Source of the DNA: Flavobacterium sp. LMO8
GTDB lineage: Bacteria > Bacteroidota > Bacteroidia > Flavobacteriales > Flavobacteriaceae
Direction: 5' to 3'
Assembly: GCF_009495755.1 (NCBI RefSeq)
Contig: NZ_WIBJ01000030.1
Location: 186,001-250,000, forward strand
Length of the DNA stretch: 64,000 bases
Shown: positions 17,800-26,660 of the stretch, in pieces
How positions within the stretch are numbered: the stretch's first letter is position 1
How the letters are laid out: each line of letters begins with the position of its first letter
Program-made: the position numbers and the translations under genes
Notes under the pieces: model-generated
The model's database searches: none
What the model saw: the letters and a program-made list of their open reading frames with translations, nothing else
Told to the model about the DNA's origin: nothing

Positions 17800-18753
17800 A
17801 TGTCAGACGTAGCAGCCATTCAGGAATTAGTTCAAAGACAAAAAGCATTAAAACAAGAAATTGCTAAAGTAATTGTGGGTCAGGATGAAGTAGTACATCA
17901 AATTGTGATGAGTATTTTTTCAGGTGGTCACGCTTTACTTATTGGTGTGCCTGGTTTGGCTAAAACATTAATGGTTAATACTATTTCACAGGCTTTAGGG
18001 TTGAATTTTAAAAGAATTCAGTTCACTCCCGATTTAATGCCTTCTGATATTTTAGGAAGTGAAATTTTAGATGAAAATCGTCAGTTTAAGTTCATTAAAG
18101 GGCCGATTTTTTCCAATATTATCTTGGCGGACGAAATTAATAGAACTCCTCCAAAAACACAAGCAGCATTGTTAGAAGCTATGCAAGAACGTGCTGTAAC
18201 GGTTGCCGGACATCATTATAAATTAGATTTGCCTTATTTCGTATTAGCAACGCAAAATCCAATTGAGCAAGAAGGAACATATCCTTTACCAGAAGCGCAG
18301 TTAGACCGTTTTATGTTTGCTGTAAAATTAGATTATCCAAGTTTTCAAGAAGAAGTTGATGTAGTGAAAGCAACAACATCCGATTTTAATCCTGTTGTAA
18401 ATTCTTTATTCACGGCTCAGGAAATTATCGATTTCCAAAATGTAATTCGTAAAATTCCCGTAGCTGATAATGTAATTGAATACGCGGTTTCATTAGTAAG
18501 TAAAACACGTCCAGATAATCCGCTTTCAAATGAATTTGTAAAAACGTATATCGACTGGGGCGCAGGACCAAGAGCTTCACAAAACTTAATTTTAGCTGCA
18601 AAAACTAATGCCGCTTTTAATGGAAAATTTTCTCCAGATATCGAAGATGTTCAAGCGGTTGCAACTGGAATACTTCGTCATAGAATCGTGAAAAATTACA
18701 AAGCTGATGCCGAAGGAATTTCGGAAGATGATATCATTAAAAAGCTGTTTTAG
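17800..18753 (+). CDS. MoxR-family AAA+ ATPase
   Basis: The 317-residue protein has the MoxR signatures: Walker A GVPGLAKT, Walker B IILADEINRTPPKTQAALLEAMQE, sensor 1 ATQNPIEQEGTYPLPEAQLDRF, and a C-terminal lid domain with GPRASQNLI. MoxR ATPases work as chaperone-like motors for vWA-domain partners. They are usually followed by DUF58 and Bat genes; here the next gene is a convergent regulator, so any partners are elsewhere. It is separated from the parvulin operon by a terminator. Confidence 0.95.
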   Translation: MSDVAAIQELVQRQKALKQEIAKVIVGQDEVVHQIVMSIFSGGHALLIGVPGLAKTLMVNTISQALGLNFKRIQFTPDLMPSDILGSEILDENRQFKFIKGPIFSNIILADEINRTPPKTQAALLEAMQERAVTVAGHHYKLDLPYFVLATQNPIEQEGTYPLPEAQLDRFMFAVKLDYPSFQEEVDVVKATTSDFNPVVNSLFTAQEIIDFQNVIRKIPVADNVIEYAVSLVSKTRPDNPLSNEFVKTYIDWGAGPRASQNLILAAKTNAAFNGKFSPDIEDVQAVATGILRHRIVKNYKADAEGISEDDIIKKLF

Positions 18754-18787
18754 TAAAATTAATTTTTAGAATACTTCGGTTTTAAGA

Positions 18788-20620
18788 TTATAAGTTTTTC
18801 AAAAAATCAACTAGATTTTCTTCTTTGTCTAAATTTAATTTTTTTCTGATACTATATCTGTAATTATGAATAGAATGTTCGGCGATTCCTAATTGAGTTG
18901 CAATTTGTTTTGTATTAAAGTTTAATCGCAACAAAGTAGTTATTTGAATTTCTTTTTCATTTAAATCTGGAAAATTGCTTTTCAATTTGAATAAGAATGA
19001 TTTTTGAGTATCCTCAACTTCTGAGTTAAGTTGTACTTTTTCATTATTTAAGACAATGGTGTCGTTAATCATCATTTGTATTTTTTGTACTTCGTCTAGT
19101 ACAGTTGATTCTTTAGCTAAATTTTTTATAGCACTTAAATTCTTTTTAAGAAGTAAAAGAAGATTGTTTTGTTCCTGAATTTGAAGTGCAAACTCTGTTA
19201 CTTGTTTATTTTTGAATTCGACTTCATTATTGTAATTTTCTTCTTTTAACTGATTAATTTCTTCTAGATATTTCTCGTTTCTTTTTTTGATTTTAATAAT
19301 ATTGTTTTGTCGAATAACAAAAAAAGCTAATCCAAGAATTAATAAAATTAAAATTGCATATTGGTATTTCGACTGCGAAGATTTGTATTTTAGAAGTTCA
19401 ATTTCTTGTTTTTGAGTTTTAATGTTGTTTTCGTATTGGTCAATTTCATATTTCAATTGTAACTCTTTGGTGTCATTTTCTTTTGCTTCTTGTATAACTT
19501 TATTGTTTGTTTCTATGTATTGAGATTGCATTTTAAAAGCATTTACATAATCTCCTTTGATTTTGTAAATGTTTGAAAGTTTAATAAATGTTAAAGAAAT
19601 GAGTTCATTGTTTTTAATTTTTTTAGCAAATGATAACGCTTGGTAGAGAAACGTTATAGCTTCATCATATTTTGTCTCTTTTAGGCTAATTTCCGAAAAG
19701 GTTGTGGGAAGATAAAATTCAAATTTTGAATTTGGATTTAATTTTACGTAGTTTTCTACCAATTCTAAATAGGTATAAGCATTTTGTATTTGGTTTAGTT
19801 CTATATATAAATTAGCGATATTAAAATTTAAATCGGCTCTTGCGATTGAATTTTGATTTAATTTTTTAAAGTTTTCCTTGTTTTTAAGAAGAGTTTGTAA
19901 CGATTTTTCTATTTGATTACTGGATGCTTGTATACTTCCTATATTGTTATAAGAAAAGGTCATTTGAGAGTAATCTTTTATCTTTTCACTAATGGCTAGA
20001 GATTTATAATAATATTTTAAAGCTTCCTCTTTGTTGTTCTGAATGTTATTTAAGAAACCAATAGAGTTATAAATTTTCATTAAAATCTTTTCGTCTTTGT
20101 TTTTTGTAGCAATAGCGTCTGCTTTAATGAAATAATTCATGGATGTTTTGTAATCTTTAATATTTACATAAACATGTCCAATACTGTTATATAGCGCTGC
20201 TCTATTATAATAAGAAATGTTTTTTTCTGCATTAAAGAAGTTTTCTAACGCTTTTTTAGAATCTTGATTTTTCTTGTATGATTCTCCCAATTCATAATAA
20301 CAGTCACCTAATCGAGTACTGATTTTTTGTTTTTCAAATTCTTTCAATGCGAGCAGTCCATACTGAATACTTTTATTATAGTCTTCATTTGCTCTGTAGA
20401 TAATCATTTTTCTAAAATTTATTTCTGGAAGTAGTTCTTCCTTTGAATTAGATTTTTCTAATTGCTGTAATAAACTTTCAGCCTCTTTAAGGTTGGTATT
20501 CATTTCAATTAACTGATCGATTTTATCAAAATTTTGTTTTGTTATTTGTGAAAACGATATTATTGAGTAAAACAAGGCGATTAGAAGAGTTTTTCTTTTC
20601 TTTTTGGAATTAAGTATCAT
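18788..20620 (-). CDS. TPR/LuxR-type transmembrane regulator
   Basis: The 610-residue protein has an N-terminal signal or anchor, about eight tetratricopeptide repeats (residues about 60-390, for example AALYNSIGHVYVNIKDYKTSMNYF), a transmembrane helix (about 420-437), a coiled coil, and a C-terminal LuxR/GerE-like helix-turn-helix (LNEKEIQITTLLRLNFNTKQIATQLGI). This architecture is a common Bacteroidota membrane-bound regulator in which the TPR part senses outside the cytoplasm and the HTH binds DNA. It is divergent from the type IX cargo gene, 134 bases away, and might control it; that link is positional only. Confidence 0.88.
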   Translation of the reverse strand: MILNSKKKRKTLLIALFYSIISFSQITKQNFDKIDQLIEMNTNLKEAESLLQQLEKSNSKEELLPEINFRKMIIYRANEDYNKSIQYGLLALKEFEKQKISTRLGDCYYELGESYKKNQDSKKALENFFNAEKNISYYNRAALYNSIGHVYVNIKDYKTSMNYFIKADAIATKNKDEKILMKIYNSIGFLNNIQNNKEEALKYYYKSLAISEKIKDYSQMTFSYNNIGSIQASSNQIEKSLQTLLKNKENFKKLNQNSIARADLNFNIANLYIELNQIQNAYTYLELVENYVKLNPNSKFEFYLPTTFSEISLKETKYDEAITFLYQALSFAKKIKNNELISLTFIKLSNIYKIKGDYVNAFKMQSQYIETNNKVIQEAKENDTKELQLKYEIDQYENNIKTQKQEIELLKYKSSQSKYQYAILILLILGLAFFVIRQNNIIKIKKRNEKYLEEINQLKEENYNNEVEFKNKQVTEFALQIQEQNNLLLLLKKNLSAIKNLAKESTVLDEVQKIQMMINDTIVLNNEKVQLNSEVEDTQKSFLFKLKSNFPDLNEKEIQITTLLRLNFNTKQIATQLGIAEHSIHNYRYSIRKKLNLDKEENLVDFLKNL

Positions 20621-20775
20621 ATATTCAATGTGTTAATATGTTTTTTTTTTTAATTATAGGATAAAAAAAGGATATGATTACAATTTCAAAGGTAATAAAA
20701 AGGAACTTGTAAACAATGCTTTTACTATTAAACTATTTAATTTAGCACACTATAATGACAAACCCCATTTATATT

Positions 20776-23700
20776 ATGAGAAAAATTATTTATTTATTAA
20801 TTATTTTATCGTTTTCGTCTTTTGTTAAAGGGCAAACTTTATTAATTAATCCTGCTACAGATGGAGGATTTGAAAATGGTACTACATTTGCAGCCAATGG
20901 TTGGACTGCCGTAAATGCAGGAACTAATAATTGGCATTGTGGTTCTTCCACTGCAGGTTCTCCATTAGCTAATTGGTGGACAGGTTCAAATGGTGCTTAT
21001 GTTTCTGATAATGGTGGTGCAAATTGGCAGTACAATGGAACAATAAATCAACGATCACATATTTACAAAGATATTGCTTTTCCAGCAGGACAATCAAATA
21101 TTACTTTAACATATGATATTAGAATGTTTGGTGAAGCTTTTTATGATAATTTACAAGTTTACATTACAGATACTTCAATTACTCCAAATAATGCTGGTCC
21201 TACAAGTAGTAACACCACTACAACAGGATGGCCAGGTTATACATATGGGACAACAGGTTATTATTTATTACTTTCAAATGCGATTTCAAATACAACAACA
21301 ACTACTGTAACCTTTAATTTTACAGAAGCTCAAGGTTTATTTTGTGCAGGAAGTACAAAACGTCTAATCTTTACTTGGAAGAACAATACAACAAATACTA
21401 CTCAAGCGCCAGTTTCTATTGACAATATTTCACTAACTTCTGTTACGCCCCCTACAAACAATTCATGTACTACACCTTCGTCATTAACTGTTAATCCATC
21501 TGAAGTATGTGCTACTTTTACTTCTGGAACGACAGTAAATGCAAACAATGCCGGACTTGCAGGTTGTTCAGGTAATGCAGATGATGATGTTTGGTATTCT
21601 TTTGTTGCTACATCAAGTACTCACAATGTAGCTGTTACTGCGGGTACAATTCAAAATGTTGTTTTTCAAGTTTTTCAAGGTAACTGTAATGGATTATCCA
21701 ATATAGGTTGTATTAATAATACGGCTGGTTCTGGAAGTGAATCTTTTAATCTTAATGGTTTAACTCCCGGTAATACTTATCTTGTGAGAGTTTATAGTTT
21801 TGATGGTACCACTTCTTCACGAGGAACTTTTGATATATGTGTAACTAGTCCTCCTGTAGGTTGCGCTACTAAAGCACCTGATGATGTTGCTATTTTGTGT
21901 AATGAAACAGCTATTTTAACGGCTGCTTCATCACAGGTTTCCTATTCTATGATGGCTACGCCATGTGATCCTATTGCAATAACGGGAACTAATGCTTTTC
22001 CAGTTCCTGCAGATGACGCTGTAACGGGACAAATTCCAATTGGATTTAACTTTGATTTTTTTGGAAATACTTATAATACAGCTGTAATTCAAACTAATGG
22101 AATCGTTGGTTTTGGTCCTTTTACTTTTACAGGATTCAGTCCCTTTAGTATTCCTGCTGTAACGGCTCCAAATAATTATATCGCAGGTATTTATACTGAC
22201 ATAGATATTCGTTTTGGAGGAACCATAACTTATGCAACTATTGGTACTGCTCCAAACAGACAATTCGTAGTAAACTATAGTAACGTAGTTCCATATAACG
22301 GTGGGAGTTCTGCAGGTACAGGAACTGCTTCTTTTCAAATTGTATTAAATGAAAATGGTTCTTTTAACATCATAATTTCACAGTTTTCTGCCAATTGGTA
22401 TGGTTCAATTTCAACTTCATTAGCAACTTCAGGTTCAGAGAATAGTGATGGAACAATTGCTTTTCCAGTTCCTTTAAGAAATTCAACTGACTGGCCAGGT
22501 ATTGTACCTGCAAATAGAGATTGTCACACTTTTGTGTCTTCAGCATGTACTTTTGTAAGATGGCAAGAAGGAGCAACTGTATTAACAACAAATCCAGTTT
22601 TAAATGCATCACCTACTACAACAACTGCTTATACTGCAGTTTGGAATTGCGGAGGAAGTGAATGTTCTGATGAAACAATTGTTACGGTTTTACCATCAAG
22701 TATAATCAAATCAAATGTAATTGACAATACTAATTGTGTATTCCCTAATGGAATAATTAACTTATCAACGGATAATTTAAATGCACCATCTTATACTGTA
22801 AGTTATTTGCAGAATGGGACGCCAGCAACACAAACTATTAATTTAACGTCTCAAAATATAGCACCAGGTGATACTTTTAATTCAGGTGTTTTAACTAATA
22901 CAGATCCTAAATGGACTAGAAATAACGCTGGTTCAGTTTGTAATGCAACTGCAGTGCCAAGTCAGTTCTTTGATGTGTATTCATTTACCGTAACGGCTAA
23001 TGGATTGTATGCATTTGATATGTGTAATGGTGCTACTTCATTTAATGGATTTGCATCATTATATCAAAACGCATTTAATATAAATAATCCATGTGATATT
23101 GCAACAAATCATATAATTTCTGATGATAATGGTAATCCTAATGCGGGTGTGTGTGATAATGATGCAAGAATTTCAGCATCACTTGTTACAGGTGTCACAT
23201 ATTATTTGGTTACAACTTCAAGAAATGCAAATGTAGTTGGAGATTATAACTGGACATTTGTTTCAGGGCCTGGTAATATTGTAAATAATGACTCATATTA
23301 TCAATTAACAAATTTATCTGCGGGTACTTATACTAATTTTTCAATAACTACTAATTGTGGCAATGTTACTTTTCCTGGGCCAATTGTTTTAGGAGACATT
23401 TCGCAAAGAACTTGGCTTGGTACCACTAATAACGATTGGAATAATCCTGTCAATTGGTCTAATGGTCTAATTCCAAACGCTTTTAATTGTGTTGTAATTC
23501 CAGTAACAGCAAATAATCCAGTAGTTTCAGGTGTAAATTATAATGCATTTGCTTATAGTTTAACAGTATTAGACGGTGCTACATTAACTGTAAATTCATC
23601 AAATAATATAGTGGTTACTGATTTGGTTACAGTAAATCCTACAGGTTTATTTAATATTCAAAATGATGCTAGCTTAGTTCAAATAAATGATGTTGTAAAT

Positions 23701-25131
23701 ATTGGAAGTATTGTAAAAAATAAAGAAGCAAATATTAAGAGATTAGATTATGTTTATTGGTCTTCTCCAGTAGCTAATTTTTCTTCAAGTGCAATTTCTC
23801 CATTAACACCTACAAATAGAATTTATAAATGGGAGCCAACTACAGCAACTGGATATGCAAGTAATTTTGGAAATTGGGTTTCAGGTAATGAATCTATGCA
23901 AATAGGGAAAGGATATATTGTAAGAGGTCCTGATAATTTTACAGATTCTAATCAAATTTTCACGAGCACGATTACTGGAGTTCCAAACAATGGAAATATA
24001 GCTACTCCAATATTTAGAAGTAATTACGATGGTATTTCATATGCAGGTCCAACCGCAACTTTAGTAACAAAAGATGATGATAATTGGAATTTAATTGGGA
24101 ATCCATATCCATCAGCAATTGACGCTATTTCGTTCTTAAATTCAAACACAAACATTGATGGTTTTGTGAAAATTTGGACTCATGGTACAACTCCAAGTAC
24201 AGCTTTGCCAAATCCATTCTACCAGAATTACACCTATAATTATAACGTAAACGATTATATTACATATAATGCAACAGGAGCTTCTTCTGGACCAGCTTCT
24301 TTTAATGGAAAAATTGCTTCAGGTCAAGGATTTTTTGTGTTGATGAATCATACATCGACATCAGATGCGGAAACGGTAAGTTTTACCAATGCATTAAGAA
24401 GAGATGGTTTAGGTTTACCTTATTCTAATGATGAATTCTTCAGAACTGCACAAGTTGTTGATCAGAGTGGTAAAATTTGGTTAGATATAATTGCGCCTAG
24501 CAATAATACTACAAGAGCTTTGGTTGGATATTTAGATGGAGCATCTAACAATAGAGATAGACTATTTGATGCTATAGCAAATGAAAAGCTAGAATTAAAT
24601 CTGTACTCACTTACAGATAATATAAAAATGACAATTCAAGGACGTACTTTGCCTTTTGATGTAACAGATAGAGTGCCATTAGGAGTAAAAATTCCAGAAA
24701 GTGGAACATATTCAATTTCTATAGGTGAATTAACTGGATTTATGACTTCTCAAGCTATTTATTTAGAAGATACAGATTTAGGAATTATTCATGACTTAAT
24801 TGCTCAACCTTACAGTTTTACAGCTAGTTCAGGTGATTTTTCAAATCGATTTGTATTACGCTATACAAATGAAACTTTAGGAGGAGACGATTTTGAAGCA
24901 GACAACGCTAATGTTTGGGTATATTCTTCAGATGTTTTATCAGTAAAATCTACAAAAAATGAAATAAAAGCGGTTAGAGTATTTGATATTTTAGGAAGAG
25001 AGTTAGCAAATTATCCAGAAGTTAATAGTTACGAACTACCTCTGTCTAAAATTCAAAAAAATAAAGCAGGATTAATCATTCAAATTACATTATCAAATGG
25101 TACAATTGTGAATAAAAAAGTAATTTATTAA
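20776..25131 (+). CDS. Large secreted T9SS protein with C-terminal sorting domain
   Basis: From the ATG at 20776 the product is 1451 residues, starting with a signal peptide (MRKIIYLLIILSFSSFVKGQ). The start at 20755 would add seven residues before it. Domains by eye: a jellyroll-like adhesion module (DGGFENGTTFAANGWTAV ... DNISLTSV, residues about 25-225), PPC-like modules with paired Cys (DDDVWYSFVATSSTH; VSYMMATPCDP onward), and a later repeat-poor beta region containing YWSSPVANF and GKGYIVRGP. The last 75 residues (VRVFDILGRELAN ... GTIVNKKVIY) form a type A type IX sorting domain. It is therefore exported through the Por system to the surface or medium. No catalytic domain is recognised; adhesin is the best guess. 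Confidence 0.9.
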   Translation: MRKIIYLLIILSFSSFVKGQTLLINPATDGGFENGTTFAANGWTAVNAGTNNWHCGSSTAGSPLANWWTGSNGAYVSDNGGANWQYNGTINQRSHIYKDIAFPAGQSNITLTYDIRMFGEAFYDNLQVYITDTSITPNNAGPTSSNTTTTGWPGYTYGTTGYYLLLSNAISNTTTTTVTFNFTEAQGLFCAGSTKRLIFTWKNNTTNTTQAPVSIDNISLTSVTPPTNNSCTTPSSLTVNPSEVCATFTSGTTVNANNAGLAGCSGNADDDVWYSFVATSSTHNVAVTAGTIQNVVFQVFQGNCNGLSNIGCINNTAGSGSESFNLNGLTPGNTYLVRVYSFDGTTSSRGTFDICVTSPPVGCATKAPDDVAILCNETAILTAASSQVSYSMMATPCDPIAITGTNAFPVPADDAVTGQIPIGFNFDFFGNTYNTAVIQTNGIVGFGPFTFTGFSPFSIPAVTAPNNYIAGIYTDIDIRFGGTITYATIGTAPNRQFVVNYSNVVPYNGGSSAGTGTASFQIVLNENGSFNIIISQFSANWYGSISTSLATSGSENSDGTIAFPVPLRNSTDWPGIVPANRDCHTFVSSACTFVRWQEGATVLTTNPVLNASPTTTTAYTAVWNCGGSECSDETIVTVLPSSIIKSNVIDNTNCVFPNGIINLSTDNLNAPSYTVSYLQNGTPATQTINLTSQNIAPGDTFNSGVLTNTDPKWTRNNAGSVCNATAVPSQFFDVYSFTVTANGLYAFDMCNGATSFNGFASLYQNAFNINNPCDIATNHIISDDNGNPNAGVCDNDARISASLVTGVTYYLVTTSRNANVVGDYNWTFVSGPGNIVNNDSYYQLTNLSAGTYTNFSITTNCGNVTFPGPIVLGDISQRTWLGTTNNDWNNPVNWSNGLIPNAFNCVVIPVTANNPVVSGVNYNAFAYSLTVLDGATLTVNSSNNIVVTDLVTVNPTGLFNIQNDASLVQINDVVNIGSIVKNKEANIKRLDYVYWSSPVANFSSSAISPLTPTNRIYKWEPTTATGYASNFGNWVSGNESMQIGKGYIVRGPDNFTDSNQIFTSTITGVPNNGNIATPIFRSNYDGISYAGPTATLVTKDDDNWNLIGNPYPSAIDAISFLNSNTNIDGFVKIWTHGTTPSTALPNPFYQNYTYNYNVNDYITYNATGASSGPASFNGKIASGQGFFVLMNHTSTSDAETVSFTNALRRDGLGLPYSNDEFFRTAQVVDQSGKIWLDIIAPSNNTTRALVGYLDGASNNRDRLFDAIANEKLELNLYSLTDNIKMTIQGRTLPFDVTDRVPLGVKIPESGTYSISIGELTGFMTSQAIYLEDTDLGIIHDLIAQPYSFTASSGDFSNRFVLRYTNETLGGDDFEADNANVWVYSSDVLSVKSTKNEIKAVRVFDILGRELANYPEVNSYELPLSKIQKNKAGLIIQITLSNGTIVNKKVIY

Positions 25132-25135
25132 TAAA

Positions 25136-25333
25136 ATGGAAAAAAATAATAACAATGTCAGGCTTTTTGTTAACGGGGAAAATATTATTATAGCAATACT
25201 TCAAGCAATTTTAATATTTACATTAAGCCTGATGAGTTATTATATTGAACTATTTTTTAAATATGAAAATTATATAATTTTATTAATTATAATTGGTATT
25301 GTTTTTTTAGCAATTAAAATTGGATTGAAATAA
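25136..25333 (+). CDS. Small two-helix membrane protein
   Basis: A 65-codon ATG frame begins 4 bases after the stop of the T9SS protein gene. The product has a polar, Asn-rich N-terminus and two hydrophobic helices (about residues 13-33 and 43-62) ending in GLK. The tight spacing suggests translational coupling to the cargo gene. I do not recognise a family. The composition is AT-rich, so a chance frame is possible. Confidence 0.5.
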   Translation: MEKNNNNVRLFVNGENIIIAILQAILIFTLSLMSYYIELFFKYENYIILLIIIGIVFLAIKIGLK

Positions 25334-25500
25334 ACGACAAATAACTTCTTTTGTAATCAATACCAATTATTATTTTTAATTTCATTAAAAACAAGTATAT
25401 AATTTAAAAAAATAATAAATATATAATGAGTTAAAAAAGAATTTTTGTAAATGATAATTATTACTTTAAAAAATAATTCACCAAAGATTAGCAAATGATG

Positions 25501-26631
25501 TTATTGAATTTTTTTATCTAATTCAGTATCGTAAAAAAACAAAAACATACTTCCCATCATGTCTTGTTCTTCATTGGAAGTGTTATTTACCTCAATTTGC
25601 ATTTCATAATTATGGTTTGGATAAAGCCAAATACCATTTTTTGATGAAAATGTATTAATTTTTGTTAATCCTATATTTTTAATATGATTAATGATTTTGC
25701 AAGAAAACAGTAGTTTTTTTGCTGTTTTATCATAAATACCTATTGAAGTAGCGTAAGGATGAACGTGTGGTGCTGCAAAATGAAGAAGCATTGGCTTATC
25801 GAGCATTAAATGTTCGTTGATGTTGCTTTTATAGGTTTTTGTTCCTAATGGTATTTTCCAATGGCCTGATAGTTTTTGACCTAATGCATTTGTGTAAGTA
25901 TGATTTTTTGTTTCCACTGGAGTACATTCATTAGTTCCCGGATCTAATGGTTGTTTATTAATGTTAAATTCATTAAAAGGTAATTGTATAAAAGCGGTTC
26001 TGCTAGTAAGTGGTTTTAAAGTTTTTGTTTTTTCAAATTCAATTTTAACCTCATGTTTAATTTTCTTGTTTATTTCTATAATATTATGATTCAATGTTTG
26101 TGTTGTAATGTTTAGAACATCATTTCCTTTAATTGGAATACCATATCCTTTGGGAAAACTAAACTGTTCTAATCCGTGAGAAAGTGATGTTAGTCTAGGA
26201 TATTGTTTGCCTATTCTGTTTTTTAAATTAAAATTAGAATAATAAGTATAATCATTTATATCTACATTCATATGACAAATAAAATCATTTGAAATTTCCT
26301 TGTTTGAAATTTCATCAATGGCTTTAACTTTAAATCCAGTTATCCAATAAAGTTCATTTTTTTGATTTAATTGTATATATCTTGAAGCCTTTGGACCTTC
26401 CATTGATTTGTAAATTCCATCAATGAGAAATGTTGGAGATAACATTGTAAAAGTGTTTTTATCCTCATTCAAGTTCCATTTGTTTGCTAAAATCCCAGTT
26501 TTATGATAAAAGTGAGTTTTTATTATTGCTTTATGTCTGTTCGACAACATTTGGTAAGTTATTGCACCTGTAAAAGTTGACAATAAAATAGTGAATAGTA
26601 TATATTTGTATATATTTGATTTTTTAAACAT
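25501..26631 (-). CDS. Membrane-anchored PHM-like copper type II monooxygenase-fold protein
   Basis: The 376-residue protein has one N-terminal anchor (residues 10-28) and an extracytoplasmic region. Comparing with peptidylglycine and dopamine monooxygenases (PHM/DBM): ICHMN (C119-H120-M121) takes the place of the VHHM copper-H site; FSFPKGYGIPI (157-167) matches the conserved PKGVGF segment; LNHN (H182) matches the third CuH ligand, 62 residues after H120 (64 in rat PHM). PHVHPY (H289, H291) matches the HTH pair of CuM, and QDMMGSMFLFF (M358/M359) matches DEMCNLYIMYY with the Met ligand at about 68-70 residues, as in PHM. Cys replaces one CuH histidine. The enzyme class hydroxylates C-H bonds with O2 and ascorbate; activity here is inferred only. 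A divergent acyltransferase starts 29 bases away. Confidence 0.68.
   Translation of the reverse strand: MFKKSNIYKYILFTILLSTFTGAITYQMLSNRHKAIIKTHFYHKTGILANKWNLNEDKNTFTMLSPTFLIDGIYKSMEGPKASRYIQLNQKNELYWITGFKVKAIDEISNKEISNDFICHMNVDINDYTYYSNFNLKNRIGKQYPRLTSLSHGLEQFSFPKGYGIPIKGNDVLNITTQTLNHNIIEINKKIKHEVKIEFEKTKTLKPLTSRTAFIQLPFNEFNINKQPLDPGTNECTPVETKNHTYTNALGQKLSGHWKIPLGTKTYKSNINEHLMLDKPMLLHFAAPHVHPYATSIGIYDKTAKKLLFSCKIINHIKNIGLTKINTFSSKNGIWLYPNHNYEMQIEVNNTSNEEQDMMGSMFLFFYDTELDKKIQ
26577..26608 (+). promoter_or_regulatory. Promoter of the acyltransferase, inside the PHM-like gene
   Basis: TTG at 26577-26579 and TATATTTG at 26601-26608 are 21 bases apart. A second TATATTTG lies at 26611-26618. Both are within the 5' end of the divergent PHM-like gene, which encodes its membrane anchor. 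Confidence 0.6.
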
Positions 26632-26647
26632 ATTAAAATTTTAGTTA

Positions 26648-26655
26648 CAAAAATA
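26648..26655 (-). promoter_or_regulatory. -7 box for the PHM-like gene
   Basis: On the minus strand TATTTTTG lies 16 bases before the PHM-like start codon. Its -33 region would fall inside the acyltransferase coding sequence, where no TTG is seen at normal spacing. Confidence 0.45.
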
Positions 26656-26660
26656 GAAAA

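Noticed and set aside
20621..20775. Divergent spacer between the TPR regulator and T9SS gene examined for promoters
   Set aside because: Only a one-mismatch TAATTTAG box with no TTG at normal distance; not strong enough to list.
21931..22338. 135-codon minus-strand frame inside the T9SS cargo gene
   Set aside because: Cys/Ser/Asn-rich composition is what the antisense of a Thr/Asn/Gly-rich repeat protein gives; no motif.
25334..25500. 167-base AT-rich gap considered as a small RNA gene or origin
   Set aside because: No stem-loop with T run, promoter or iteron pattern beyond base composition.
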